A DNA stretch of 64,000 nt, taken from positions 1 to 64,000 of the forward strand of contig CAJNOJ010000091.1 of assembly GCA_905250025.1 (NCBI GenBank), read 5' to 3'. The notes under the pieces are model-generated. The model ran no database searches. It saw only the letters and a program-made list of their open reading frames with translations, and was not told the DNA's origin. A program made the translations under genes and the position numbers. This DNA comes from Adineta ricciae. Taxonomy: Eukaryota; Rotifera; Eurotatoria; Adinetida; Adinetidae. Of this stretch, positions 49,576-64,000 are shown piece by piece; the first letter of the stretch is position 1; each line of letters begins with the position of its first letter.

Positions 49576-51477
49576 TTACCGAAATGTTACCAGTAGTTCA
49601 TTACGTTTCTGAATTAATATATTCAAGATTTCATCATTTGAATAATCAACATGTCCATAATCTGCAACGATATTATTCAAAAATTTGCTTTTTCTTCGAT
49701 ATCACATAAATTACCTTGTTGAGATTCGTCGATGATCGTAATGCTGGTATTGTCTCGATATGGTTCATGATTATCAAGATTAATTGGATGATGGTGATGA
49801 TTATCATTCAACATAATTGAGGTCACTTGTGTTAGAGTACTATCTTGCGATGACTGAACAGTATTTGATGGATAAATCATTGATTGTTGATGATGAGAAC
49901 TGTCTTGGATAGTAGGATGGCCAGCGCTTACAACTGGACGAAAGGAATGATGATGATGGTGACGGTGGTGGTGACGCTTGACGGGCGAAGGTGACGATGG
50001 TGTCCGTGTAAGTTCACATTTGGAAGGTAGAGATGGTGGAGGACGATGCCATACTGATGACTGGTGATTTTCATCTCGTGTAGGGCAAAGATCGATTTCA
50101 TTTGTCATGAAATTTGATGAAGAGAGAGAATGCTCAATAGTCGGAGATGTTTGAATACAAGCATCCTATTAAAAGAGGAAAATGGTTTCGGCATTTTATA
50201 GTGAAGGTTTGAACATACTTGTAGTGTTTGAGTTGCTGCTTCTGAATAGTGTCGAATCGGAATAGGGGTGGTAACATGTTGTTTGACAGGCTCTGAATCG
50301 GAAATAGTAATTAATGGTTGTTGTTGTTGTGTTTCTATCGGCTGTGGTGACAATGGTTTTGTCACTGATGATATTGGTGGAGGAGGTGGTGTTGGAAGTG
50401 GTAGAACCACTGTAGGTATTTCGATAGGTACACACGGTAGAATTGAACGTACAGGAGATAGATTAGCTCTATTTGCTATCTGAAAAATATAGAAATTAAG
50501 ATATGGGTGCGTGTCAAATATTTTATGGTTACCTTTGACGAAAAGGTTATGGGTTCGCCATTCTGTGCTTGCTCTAATCGTCTTCTCAATCGCCATTGAT
50601 ACAAGATGTCTTCATCACCGCCATCACTTTTAAAGTCATATTTTGAATCAGCTAGAATCAAATATTTGAAATAAGCTATAGTAGTAGTAGTAATAGATCG
50701 ACTCTTTCCGTACTGATTCGTGTAAACAATGGTCGAGCTGGCTGTTCTCGAATAGGAGGTTGAAAAGTGCTGGTGGTAGTGGTTGTAGTCATCGTTGTTG
50801 ATGGCGTCGAACCAATTCCCACACTTGAAACATGACCAACGTCAGATGAATGCGCGCTCATAGTTTGATTAAGAAGTAACGACGCTCGTTTACTCAAATC
50901 ATGATCAATGTCCGTCGAAGGAAAGACCTAGGAGAAGAAGTATGCGTGAGAGAATGTCTTGATCATTAAAATAAAAGACTTTACTTCAATAAATTCAGGA
51001 ATATTTGCCTGAGACCCATCATCCCGATCAGTGTTCGAGCCATAAGTATTTTTCAGTTCATCTAAATTTTACATGGCCAATCACAAGATTTGATCAATAT
51101 TTTCTGAAAATTTTACCATGTAGCCACCAGAAATCAGAATTAATTGATTCGCGCTCTGGCCGGGCTTGAGGTTCATCATAACGGAAACGATCAACAAGTC
51201 TAAAATTAGAATCCATAAGTGTACTGTTTACTTCTGATGATTTTATAAACAAACTTCTTTAACGTCGCCGGATCATCTTTCGTTTTTGGCGCTGAAGTGT
51301 CAACGGCTTTCTTCGGTGAAGAATGAGATCTAAATTATGCATTACCTTCGAATCTTTCTGTTCAGTGAAAAAGTCGATTTCTTACACAGGTGGAACATGA
51401 GCTGGTTTTTTACTTGCTAACCGATTATTTGCCGGTGGTGTGATATACCGACGTGTAGTTCGATTAGCAATTTGCAT
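49576..51477 (-). CDS. uncharacterised Pro/Ser-rich protein with a conserved FWW and QWRLRRRLEQAQ block
   Basis: About nine small exons join in frame from ATG 51477 to TAA 49578-49576, including a short last exon ending NELLVTFR. Ordered blocks stand out in a disordered chain: LVDRFRYDEPQARPERES...DFWWLH (about 51200-51120), DEDILYQWRLRRRLEQAQNG (about 50610-50560) and YSNDEILNILIQKRNELL (about 49640-49590). Between them are Thr runs, polyproline and His runs. The block order faintly recalls a vertebrate proline/serine-rich centrosomal-type protein (PROSER3-like), but I cannot confirm that. It is transcribed divergently from G6PD with about 430 bp between starts. Confidence 0.7.
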
Positions 51478-51907
51478 ATTTTCTTCTGAAAAATCACCGT
51501 TAATCAATCGGTGACTTTGTGGCCATAATCAATGACGTTTTTGCCATCCGTTGTGAAGCAACTAATATTCAAAGAAAATATTCTATTTGGAATAAATCAA
51601 TTGAAAAAAATATATTCTCTTAATAAAATTTACTAGAAAAATTCATTAATATTTTTTCAAGATTATCGGCAGGTGTCGCTAGCTTGAGCGTCCTATCCAT
51701 TGGTTCATAAAAGTGATATTATTTGTTCGAAGTTCTTTCCCATTCGCCCGTTGGTTATTCAGATTTCTGTTCGCGTCAACATGTCGAAACAAATTTTCTT
51801 ATTTATTTTTCTCTTCTTATCAGTATCTATCTGAAATCATAAGTACAGCACACTTTATACATACATTCGCTTAAATTATCAAGTCAAACAATTTATTTAG
51901 TACGAAT

Positions 51908-53981
51908 ATGAGTCTACAAGAACGTGTGAAAGAAAAAGTCGATTGCATCTATCAACGTCTACGAACCCATGTTACAAATATTGGCTCATCGACTGGATCT
52001 CAACGTCATGTATTCTTTGTTTTTGGAGCATCGGTATGTTTTCCATCGATTTCACTTTCGAAATGAAATTACTTGAAAATTTTAGGGTGATCTAGCAAAG
52101 AAAAAAATCTATCCAACCCTATGGTTTGTAACAAACAAAGACCTTTGACAGGGATTAGTTTGATTTTTATTTGTAGGTGGCTTTATCGGGATGGATTTGT
52201 ACCAGAAAATACTTGTTTTATTGGTTACGCTCGTAGTCAATTGACAGTGGAAAAAATCTTTCAAAATGCCGCTAAATATATGAAAGTAAGGAGTTAAAGT
52301 CAAGACAAAAGACCTAGTCATTGTGTACCATTCTTCACATAGGTCCAAGATGATGAACGTGAGAAATATGAGCAGTTTATCAAGATAAATTCGTATGTAC
52401 ATGGTTCGTATGATAAACCGGAAGATTTCGAACGTTTGAATGAGGAAACAAATAAAATATCCGGACAAGCAACTGCACATCGGTTCTTCTATTTGGCCCT
52501 TCCACCAAGTGTTTATGGAAGTGTGTCAGAAATGATAAGCAAACATTGCCGACCGGAATCGTATGCAAATCTTTGTCTTGTTGATCAGTTGATTATTTTT
52601 GGAGTTTTAGGCCTGGTTTCCTACGTTTAATTGTGGAGAAGCCATTCGGAAAAGATCTTGAAAGTTCAAATAAACTATCCGAACATTTGAGCAAATTCTA
52701 TTCGGAAGAAGAACTCTATCGTATTGACCATTATTTAGGAAAAGAAATGGTTCAAAATATAATTGTTCTACGCTTCTCGAATAAAATCTTCTCACGCGTT
52801 TGGAATCGTGACTCTATTGCTGCTGTGAACATTATTTTCAAAGAAGATATTGGTACACAAGGACGTGGAGGATATTTCGATGAATTCGGAATCATTCGGT
52901 ATGTACTCATGAAAAAGCAATTTTCATCACTCATGATTGTTCACTTTTAGTGATGTGATACAAAATCATCTCATGCAAATTTTGTCCATTGTTGCAATGG
53001 AAAAACCTCGTTCAACAACAGGTGAAGATATTCGTGACGAAAAAGTCAAAGTATTACGTTGTATAGCTCCAATCAAGTTAGAAGATGTCGTCATTGGACA
53101 ATACATCGGTGATAAAGATTCCACGGATCCTGAACGACAGAAAGGTTATTTAGATGATGATGGTGTGCCGAAAGATTCGAGAACACCAACATATGCACAA
53201 GTTGTACTCTTCGTCAACAATGAACGATGGGATGGTGTGCCTTTCATCTTACGTGCAGGTAACTGATACACGACACTGAACTTTTTTGAATCGAGTGCAT
53301 TTTGTCGACATCAACGATGAGTCCTTGAAGGAATGATGTTTTTCTGTTTTATATATATTAGAGATATCGTTTCGAGTATATCATTCATTTTTACACCTAT
53401 GTGTTATTTTTCCTTTAGGCAAAGCATTAAATGAGAAAAAAGCTGAAATTCGTATACAATTTCGCGACGTTCCCGGTGGCATGTTTGATGAAGAACTAAC
53501 AGAGCACGGTGTAAAAGGAACATTAGCTCGTGACGAGCTCGTCATTCGCGTCCAGCCCAATGAAGCTATTTATCTTAAAGTAAACACAAAAAGACCCGGC
53601 GAAATGGGCTTCAGTATCGAAGAAACCGAATTAGATTTAACCTACAACGAACGTTACCAAGATGTGAAACTACCTGACGCATACGAACGTTTGATACTGG
53701 ACGTATTTACCGGTTCGAAAATCAATTTTGTCCGTTCCGATGAGTTGCAGGAAGCTTGGCGCATTGTCGATCCAATTCTTGCGGAAATTGATAAGAAAAA
53801 AGTTCCGGTCATACCGTATAAGTTCGGCGCAGTGGGCTTACGTGAAGCATTTGCCGGCGCTGCTATGCATGGTTATATTTATACGGGCACATATGTTTGG
53901 AAAGACGAACGATCAGGATCGATAGGAAGTTCATCTCAAGATAAAGAACGTTCAAAATCTTTTGGCAAAGAGAAAAAGTGA
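51908..53981 (+). CDS. G6PD: glucose-6-phosphate 1-dehydrogenase
   Basis: First enzyme of the oxidative pentose phosphate pathway, making NADPH in the cytosol. ATG at 51908; exon junctions checked to 53420 keep frame. The NADP fingerprint [18 protein letters not shown] spans two introns. The substrate/catalytic motif [13 protein letters not shown] is at about 52722-52760, [10 protein letters not shown] precedes it, and [15 protein letters not shown] and [19 protein letters not shown] follow. The C-terminal region ([14 protein letters not shown]) is complete. After the family's usual end it carries an extra Ser/Lys-rich tail of about 25 residues ([18 protein letters not shown]...). Introns are about 50-160 bp. 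The gene looks intact. Confidence 0.96.
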
Positions 53982-54198
53982 AGTCATTGTGATGTTACTT
54001 CTGTCCGAACAAACTTTCGTTTATGTACTCAGCGTAATTCGTTTTGTCTCATTCATAGATATTGTTTCGTTTTTATACTGTAGAGTGACGCTTAAGCATT
54101 TAGGTGATTTAGCGTCTTTTTGAGAAAAAGAACGCGTAGTTGTATACATGCTTTCATTGCTTATCATTCTAATCAGAAAACGATTTTTCTTTGTAGAT

Positions 54199-55014
54199 AT
54201 GAGTTTAACAGGAGGTTATCATCTTCCAAAAACCAATGGCAATATGCCACATGATGATCTTCTGATGCTTGATGCGACTTCAACACAACAACTTCAATCT
54301 CAACCGCAACGACCATCACCTCCATTTTACTTATTAAGCCACTTCCCACTCGAATCTCCACCAACCGGCAGTACAAATCTTATTGATCATTGGGGCTTAC
54401 GACGTGATTTTGATAGATATGTCAAACTGCCTATTCCACCATCATTAAGTGACTTTTTAACAGATATTCCACTAGTTGAAACAGCACAACACAAAGCCGC
54501 ATCGTTTGCCGGCGATATACATGGTGGTGTTGGAACATTACGTCCTTTATTAAGTGGTCCTGTCATTCCCAAAGAGATTATTCCACTTACAGAGCAACAA
54601 TTAAGTGCATTTCGTTTACTTCGTGAACCAATTCTACCTGATACGTATCAGATCTATACAAGTTCACCGAAAGAGACGCGTTCTGTTCCTCCTACAGACA
54701 TTCTTCTTGCTCCCTCAGTTACCAGTTCACTTCCCGGACCATCTCCACAAGTCCAACGTGTTCTCAATGAGCAAACTTCGCGTGTATCACCAGATGTTAA
54801 ACGAAAAGCACCGACCGATGCGGCACCTGTCATTCAACAACAAACAACAACACCAGTTGCTGGAATGTTAAATCGAACCACAAATAACAACACACCAACA
54901 TTGGCAAACAATGCAAATCTCCCCTCGACTAGTGGACATTTGAACGACGATCAAGATGAAATGAATTTATCGAAGAGAAAACCCAAAAAAACCAAGAAAG
55001 AAAAAAAACTTTAA
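54199..55014 (+). CDS. MED19: Mediator complex subunit 19
   Basis: Head-module subunit of Mediator, bridging activators to RNA polymerase II. Single coding exon; ATG at 54199 directly follows TTTGTAGAT, so a 5' UTR intron is likely. The conserved core is PFYLLSHFP...PPTGSTNLIDHWGLRRDFDR, then LSDFLTDIPLV, and LRPLLSGPVIPKEIIPLTEQ followed by FRLLREPILPDTYQ. These match the MED19 domain in order. After a long disordered stretch it ends with the Lys-rich tail typical of MED19 (KRKPKKTKKEKKL). About 271 residues, similar to animal relatives. Confidence 0.9.
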   Translation: MSLTGGYHLPKTNGNMPHDDLLMLDATSTQQLQSQPQRPSPPFYLLSHFPLESPPTGSTNLIDHWGLRRDFDRYVKLPIPPSLSDFLTDIPLVETAQHKAASFAGDIHGGVGTLRPLLSGPVIPKEIIPLTEQQLSAFRLLREPILPDTYQIYTSSPKETRSVPPTDILLAPSVTSSLPGPSPQVQRVLNEQTSRVSPDVKRKAPTDAAPVIQQQTTTPVAGMLNRTTNNNTPTLANNANLPSTSGHLNDDQDEMNLSKRKPKKTKKEKKL

Positions 55015-55141
55015 TATTCATCATCTCTTTTTGCTATCGTTTTCTTTTCTATTAATTGTTAATATCATTACAGCAATCTCGAAAAAAAAATTTTTCGTTC
55101 TAGATTTTGCTTCTATCATCCATCGCTGATATTTCAAAACC

Positions 55142-57798
<2,657 letters not shown>

Positions 57799-58190
57799 CT
57801 TTCATCATTATTTTCTATGATATTTCTTAGTATTCTATGTTGTTACATTCCGTTTATCTTTCCTTTCACTTTTTAGTCAAAACCCCCCCGTGTAAACCAA
57901 TTTCATTTTCTTTTAATTTATTTCTTTTGCTCTTGTCGAAAAAGAACAAAAACGAAATTTTCTGTTCTTTCTTTTTCCTATTATTATATACCGTATTTAT
58001 GTGCAATAACATTTCGCTTCTCCTTCCACCGTAACGTACAGTAATATGCATTTTTCCTCTTTTATTGATTATCGAAGACGAAAAGAACAGCAATATGATA
58101 GATCCATTCTTTCGTTTATTTTTATTCGTATCGTAAAACAAAATGACTGAATTTGAATTAACTTGATATTTTCTTCTCAAATTTTAAGAT

Positions 58191-59741
58191 ATGAGTCAAC
58201 TAGCTGAACGAAAAGGCTTTAAAATCGAATCCACCTTGTCAGAAAAAAAGAAGAAATCCAAAGATAAAAAGTCCAAGCCAAAAGTTGCAGATCAAGTTAA
58301 AATTATCGATGATGATGCATATGTACCATGGAACGCAGCGCATGAACCAGCTGCAAAACTTGCTGAGGAAGAACCCGACCTAGTTGATGATGCTCCAGTT
58401 GTTGTTGGTATGACTTTCTCTTGACAATTGAAGAAGTAAATTGAAACTATGTTTTTAGGTATCGTCGATGAACGTCCACCTTCTCTTCAAGAAAAAGAAC
58501 GATTCAAAGATATGAAACGGTGGAAAACATCAGCGTTTGATGAGGTTCCTGAACCCGGTAGTATTGGACCGCAACCGAAACCACAAAAATCTTCATCTGC
58601 ATCGCGCCGAAAACATAAATCATCTGATGATAGTGATCCCGAACTGGATCGTGATTCTTCGAAGAAAAATGTTGATCCTGATCTATCGCCACCACGACGT
58701 AAAACTCAGCAAAAGAATGATGACGAAGATGATCCTTCTCCTCCAAGAAGAAGAAGAAATCAACAATCAGATGACGATCCTAGCCCACCACGGCGTCGCA
58801 ATCTGTCACCTCCCCCAAAAAAAGAACGAAAAGATAATGATGATGATCCAAGTCCACCACGACGCCGCAATCCGTCACCTCCACGAAGAAAACAAAAACA
58901 TGATGATGATCCAAGTCCACCTCGGAAACGTGATTCTTCCCCACCACGACGTAAAAACAGATTCGATAACGATCCTAGTCCACCTCGAAAACGTGACTCT
59001 TCTCCACCGCGACGAAAGAACAGATTCGATGGTGACTCCAGTCCACCACGACGACGAGATCGATCTTCGCCACCTCAGCAAAGAAACGATAGACATTCAC
59101 GACACGAGTCACCGCCAAGTCACCGTCGAGTTAAACAAGAATCGCCTCCTCTACCCTCACAACCTGCTAAATCTGAACGAAGACGATTAGCAGAACATAA
59201 AGAACAAGTTTCTGAACGATACGCACAATGGGGTCGTGGTTTAGCTCAAGTTCGACAAACGGAAGACGCAGTTAAAGATTATTTAGAACAAGCAGATAAA
59301 CCATTAGCACGTTACCGTGATGATGAAAGTCTGGACAAATTGCTCAAAGATCGAGAACGTGAAGGTAAGTAATCTCTATCTCATTTACATTAATATCAAT
59401 TCGAATCTATTTTTCTTTTGCGAATTAGACGATCCAATGCTCAAATATCTGACTAAAAAAGGTCCTGATACAAATGATCGATCAACAGGTGGCAATGCTG
59501 CTCCACCAAAACCTCGCTACCGAGGACCTGATCCGCAAAAAAATAGGTATGAATCGTATTTTTTTCTTCATTCTATCGATCATCTATATGTTCATTTACA
59601 TTCAGATTTGATATTTGGCCCGGTTACCGATGGGATGGTGTCGATCGTTCGAATGGTTATGAGAAGAAACTCTTCGAATCAATTGCCAACCGACATGCTA
59701 AAGCACAAGAAGCATATCTGTGGAGTGTAGAAGATATGTAA
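58191..59741 (+). CDS. BUD13: BUD13 homologue (RES complex splicing factor)
   Basis: Pre-mRNA retention and splicing factor. Four exons: 58191-58407, about 58459-59364, about 59430-59547 and about 59605-59741. It starts with a Lys-rich leader and [13 protein letters not shown]. Then come about ten imperfect repeats of [10 protein letters not shown] type (58720-59080), the Arg/Ser region characteristic of metazoan BUD13. The conserved C-terminus follows: [17 protein letters not shown] and [12 protein letters not shown]. It ends with [34 protein letters not shown] and finally WSVEDM. The repeat DNA period is about 40-45 bp, which invites copy-number change. Confidence 0.94.
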
Positions 59742-61752
59742 ATATCGTTGTATCATTATTTTTGTTTCGTGTTCGAAAATAAAAGTGCAGATTTTGCTAT
59801 TTTGCTTTTCTGTAAACTAAATCAAATTGAGTAAGAATCTCGTGTTTGATTCTAATCAAGATCTACTAATAAACTTCTCGATATTTTGTTCTTCGAATGT
59901 TTCATCATGAACTTGAAACATCTACTTATTCTTCATATATCACATACTTTGTAATAAAAGAAAGCAATGTATGTTATGTATTATACAAACAGCTTAATCA
60001 GAAGTGACAGTGCCGAGAAGATTTCCTCCATTGGAATAGTGGGGCAAAAAAATTAATTTCGATGACATGCCATGATTTTCCATTTGGTATCATCTCCTTT
60101 TTCTGTCTGGCGATGATCTATTGTCTCGACAATCTTTTTCAATTAACTATCCAAAACAGATTTTTCGAATCTGTATAAATTTATATGATGTCTCTTCGTT
60201 GTCGTCATCATTACATCTCACCGCGTGAAACATCAACGGTTATTTCATTATTCATGTCATCCGTCAAAAGTTTCAAGTGACTCGTGAACAAATTGAAAAA
60301 AGAAGATGTTCACCATGCGTGTCACGTAAAGAGGTTGTAGATGATGACTACTCTTGAACATATTCATTTTCTTCTCAATTCTCCTAACAATCAACTCAAA
60401 CTCGGTTACCACTTCATTTACACATTTTAATCCTATTCACTCGACAGTGACAAACAACACCAGCTATTTCAGATTGTTCTCTCTTCGCAGGCACTACTAC
60501 AAAATTCCATTTCCTTTCTGTTTAATATACCGATTTCCGTTTTTTTATCATTCATTCTTGAAGAGAGAACAAGGCGGTGAAATAAATAGCTTAACATCTA
60601 GGTGACTTATCAATATGAACTAATGAGTTTCAAGGTAATCAAGCATATACAGTTCAAGCATCTCTTATATAAAATACAAGATCACAGGAGAATGAACAAG
60701 TTCATGTTCGATAGAATACGACTGATTTATTAAAAGAAAATTGACTTTGTTTTCTTCGAAAATGTCTATATAAAGATCTTTTTCAATCGATTCACAAATA
60801 GAAATTTAACCTCTTCCGTAATCGTTTACCGGAACAAATGGAAAGTAGAAAATCAATCGAGACAATACTAAGATATATGATCAGATGGAAATGAGGAAAG
60901 GCAAAAATGTTCAGCGATGATTGGAAAGCAAGTTGCAATTCGATCCTTCATCATTATTGTGCAGCTATTTCATTTTAGTAAGCAAGAGTCTATTTGCCTG
61001 GTAGCAAATTTGCTTTTTCTATGTCAATCACTCGAAAATTCAAAGTGCTCTTCTACGCTCCGATTGGCAGTATGAAAGGATCGAACGAAAGAATCTTTTT
61101 TACCATTTAATTCCCAGATTTTTCTCTTTTGAGAGGAATTTCGTAGAAGAGCTGATTGCCATTCGTGATTGATGGTTAAAAAAAGTAGAAAATTTGCTAT
61201 TGTTCTTTTTGAGTATTGTTATTATCATCATCGAATAAACGACGCCCATATAGAAACAAATTTGAACCAATCAGAAATTTTCTCTCTTTATTTTTAATTG
61301 TATCAATTAAATTCATTCGATTTTTTTCGTAATTCTTACTTTTTCTCCTTTTACTTATATTGTTTGTACATCTTTATAATACATTCTCTTTCTTTTTTCT
61401 CCTCCCTTCAATTCATATACGGATCAGTTTAGTTTCATTCATCAATGCCGCTTTTTATTGAGTATCGGGCCTCTTGAGCGCACACACACACATATACATA
61501 TTAAGTTGGCAAATGGAGGGAGAGAAAGAGAGAGAGAATTATATTTTTACCTGCAAGCGTTATGAATGGTGGATGATTGTCGTCATTTAGTTTTCTTTTT
61601 CTTTCTCTCTCTCTCTCTCGACAATGATTGGACACTAATGGAAGCTGATCCGACTCTGCATTCGTCGAACTAATCGACAAAATGAGAATTTTGATTGCCT
61701 GCCTGACATAAACACACACACGCACAGACATACATTCATATATATTTAGAAT
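59742..61752. other. intergenic, likely DBX upstream region; no gene seen
   Basis: A 2 kb AT-rich spacer with no supported gene. It has a (CA)n patch at 61481-61491, TC/GA patches at 61524-61536 and 61604-61618, and a second CA patch near 61711. The frame at 60354-60605 has no domain. As the interval upstream of a homeobox gene it probably holds regulatory DNA, but I see no defined site. Confidence 0.55.
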
Positions 61753-64000
61753 ATGATGATTGACGCTGCATGTCGCCAATCTTCCTACTTATTACCATTA
61801 TTAACAAATACAGGTAACGGTTGTAATAAAATGAAGAGAAATTCAGCAAATGATAATGAAGATGAGTTAACATCAAAATCGGATTTGGAAACAAAAGCAA
61901 ATAATCATAAGAATATTTTACCACCACGAAAGAAACTTAAATTTGGCGTCGATACTATTCTTGAAACACATTTAGATAATGAATCGAAAGATGAATCAAA
62001 ACGTGAAGGTACGTTTCAAAGGTTCACTAGAATTATTTATAGTTTTCTTTCTATTTAGTTCGCGCATATGTTGCCTCTCCTGTTTCTCCGAGTTCATCGG
62101 TATCATCAAATGAACCGTCATCAGCTAAATCGCCATTATTCAAACCTCCGTTCCCCGCACATCACAATAGTAGCTCGCCGATATCGGATCAATCTTCTTT
62201 ACCCTCTTCAGCATTACTTCGCCATTCTATTTATGGATCATCAATGTATTTACCATTCAACTGTTTCACATCAAACAATAATAACAATACCAACAGCATC
62301 AGTGGCAACAACAACAATAACAGTAATAGTATTACTGGTTCAGAACGAGATCATAACAATGAACAAATGCATCAAAGTCTTCTTCAAGATCGTCTTTTTC
62401 TTCAAATGGCTTCAGCTAATCGACAACATCACTTATCATTCGATGGTCATCCTTCGCCACCCAATGGTTTATGGCGCCCTACATTACGACCATTTATAGG
62501 TACGTAAAAAGTTTTCTTTCGTCTTCATTTTCTTTTTTACTACTTGTAAAATCCGTTGTAATTCGATCCTATCAATACTCGTCACCCGCCTAGTCACAAG
62601 TAATTATAATCGCTTCATATTGATCGCTCTCACCTTCCTCTTTCTCATTCTCTACCTTATATTCTTCAATTAAAAGTCAAAATGTGCATAAATACACACA
62701 CACACATCCGAGCATAATTGAATCTTGTTCGTGTACACATTTATTCTAAAGAACATGTTCTTCGCCGTTTTCTCCTTCTACTTCATCTCTCTCTCTTGTT
62801 TCATCATCGAAGTGCTTGCTTATATGTACATCTCAATTACTTGACTACATGGGCAAACATATACAACAGGTTTTAATTCGATGATGATCATGATGATGAG
62901 AACAACTACCAATCAACATTTTTATTTGCTAACTACCTATCAGATTTCACATGAGAATTTCAAGTGTGTACATATATATGAAATGATAAAACGCAGGTGG
63001 ATCTAAGAAGAAATAAATATCGAAGATGCAAGTTCTTGCCAAGAGGCAATACGATCCCTTTCTTTCTCTCTAGTCCTTTCGGCTAGGTTGTTTTGATTTC
63101 TTCACTTTAGGCTTAGTTCTATTGTCTCGATGCATATTTGTCTCTAATCACATTATATTTTTCTCTTATCGTCGTCTATCAATTCAATTAGAAAAACAAT
63201 AGACATTCAATTTATGAATGAATAAATGCATTTTTGTTGATTCTGATGATTTTCTTCTGTGTTTTTTTTTCACATAGGTAATCAACCAGGTAGTTATTTC
63301 GGTAATAATGGTTCATCGTCTGTACCTTCGTCAACACCGTCGTTGTTGAATGGCGCGGCGCAACAGAATGGACTGTATCTTCCTCCTCCGCCTTCAAGTA
63401 TATTTTGGCCATTGGGTCTTCGAAGTAAACCACGTCGTGGCATGCTGCGACGAGCTGTTTTTTCTGATCAACAACGTAAAGGTTTGGAATTGGCATTTAT
63501 TAAACAGAAGTACATTAGTAAGCCTGAGAGAAAAAAACTAGCTCAACGCCTCGGACTGAAAGATTCTCAGGTAAGAATTGATTTTTGAATGAGATGAAAG
63601 AAATGAATTTTCGCTTTTTTTTCTTTATCGCCATCATCAAGGTTAAAATATGGTAAGTGAAATCGATTTGTCGATTATAAATGCACAAAAGCGAAAGAGA
63701 AAAAATCTTTGTGTTATTTTTAGGTTTCAAAATCGTCGAATGAAATGGCGAAATACGAAAGAACGAGAATTACTAACATCAAGTTCAACCAATAATAATA
63801 ACAATAATAACTTCACCGATGGTACAGAGTCCACCTCATCCACGAAGAATTCAACTAGTAATGATAAGAATGATCTATGCGCTTTGTCAAATGATTGTTG
63901 TGATTGTCAACAACAACATCATCCTCATCATTTGAAAGAAGATTCGATGAATTTTCGTCCTTCGGCGAGTGTTCATGATGATGAAACGAACAATTCCGAT
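61753..64000 (+). CDS. DBX: DBX-type homeobox transcription factor (3' end outside window)
   Basis: Nuclear DNA-binding factor related to developing-brain homeobox proteins. Exons 61753-62008, 62059-62499, 63278-63570, 63642-63652 and 63724 onward join in frame; the 62500-63277 intron is 778 bp. The homeodomain begins around KPRRGMLRRAVFSDQQRKGL and continues FIKQKYISKPERKKLAQRLG, then LKDSQVKIWFQNRRMKWRNT. GMLRRAVFSD, KQKYISKP and KERELL after the domain are DBX hallmarks. The N-terminal half is Ser/Asn/His-rich and lacks other DNA-binding domains. The 11-nt exon 63642-63652 splits recognition helix 3. After the homeodomain the tail is Asn/Ser/His-rich and leaves the window open. The first ATG of the frame was chosen; 61756 is an equal alternative. 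Confidence 0.92.

Noticed and set aside
58504..59190. 217-codon plus frame and minus frames across the BUD13 Arg/Ser repeats
   Set aside because: Alternative frames of a 40-45 bp coding repeat; only the BUD13 frame matches a family at both ends.

Overview
The window is animal nuclear DNA. It is AT-rich and gene-dense, with mostly 50-75 bp GT-AG introns. The genes are metazoan: integrin alpha, cadherin, a DCC/neogenin-like receptor, a DBX homeobox gene, OGT, INPP4, dynein intermediate chain, V-ATPase A and 20S proteasome alpha. Compactness, short introns, codon style and an intronless AlkB gene of a type I associate with fungi and protists point to a rotifer, most likely a bdelloid. That placement is inference; nothing in the sequence names the species.

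Layout. 1-1.7 kb: 5' part of OGT (-). 1.7-6.6 kb: a repeat-rich block with two short foldback elements (4320-4412, 6504-6586) either side of a 1.15 kb foldback element that carries minisatellites (4761-5907), then a tiny three-exon gene (6169-6494, -) resembling a stand-alone TDP-43 N-terminal domain. 6.8-10.8 kb: an INPP4-type phosphoinositide 4-phosphatase (-) with an apparent 1-nt frameshift and a 340-codon ORF inside its longest intron. 11.3-12.5 kb: TRAP-alpha (SSR1, -). 12.9-21.3 kb: a plus-strand run of short NELF-E, PSMA6, a DCC/neogenin-like receptor with a stop codon formed at its first splice junction, GPN3 and BRF1. 21.65-22.5 kb: an orphan single-exon gene with a TATA-like box. 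24.9-27.7 kb: a cadherin (-). 29.8-30.8 kb: an unknown basic protein (-). 32.6-33.6 kb: AlkB dioxygenase (+), convergent with DYNC1I (33.7-35.8 kb, -). 36.3-41.4 kb: integrin alpha (-). 43.3-44.4 kb: secreted Cys-rich/Ig protein (+). 47.3-48.4 kb: Tyr/Gly/Ser-rich probable surface protein (+). 49.6-51.5 kb: unknown Pro/Ser-rich protein (-), divergent from G6PD (51.9-54.0 kb, +). Then MED19, ATP6V1A and BUD13 (+) and the 5' part of a DBX-type homeobox gene (+) that runs off the right edge.

The genes form no operon or obvious pathway. Several concern transcription (NELF-E, GPN3, BRF1, MED19) and several adhesion or guidance (cadherin, integrin, DCC-like), but this looks like ordinary neighbourhood mixing. 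The most unusual items are the foldback repeats, the TDP-43-NTD-like mini-gene beside one of them, the ORF nested in the INPP4 intron, the two apparent reading-frame lesions, the 11-nt microexon inside the DBX homeodomain, the NELF-E without an RRM, and the probable horizontally acquired AlkB. I found no tRNA, rRNA, CRISPR array or transposase.
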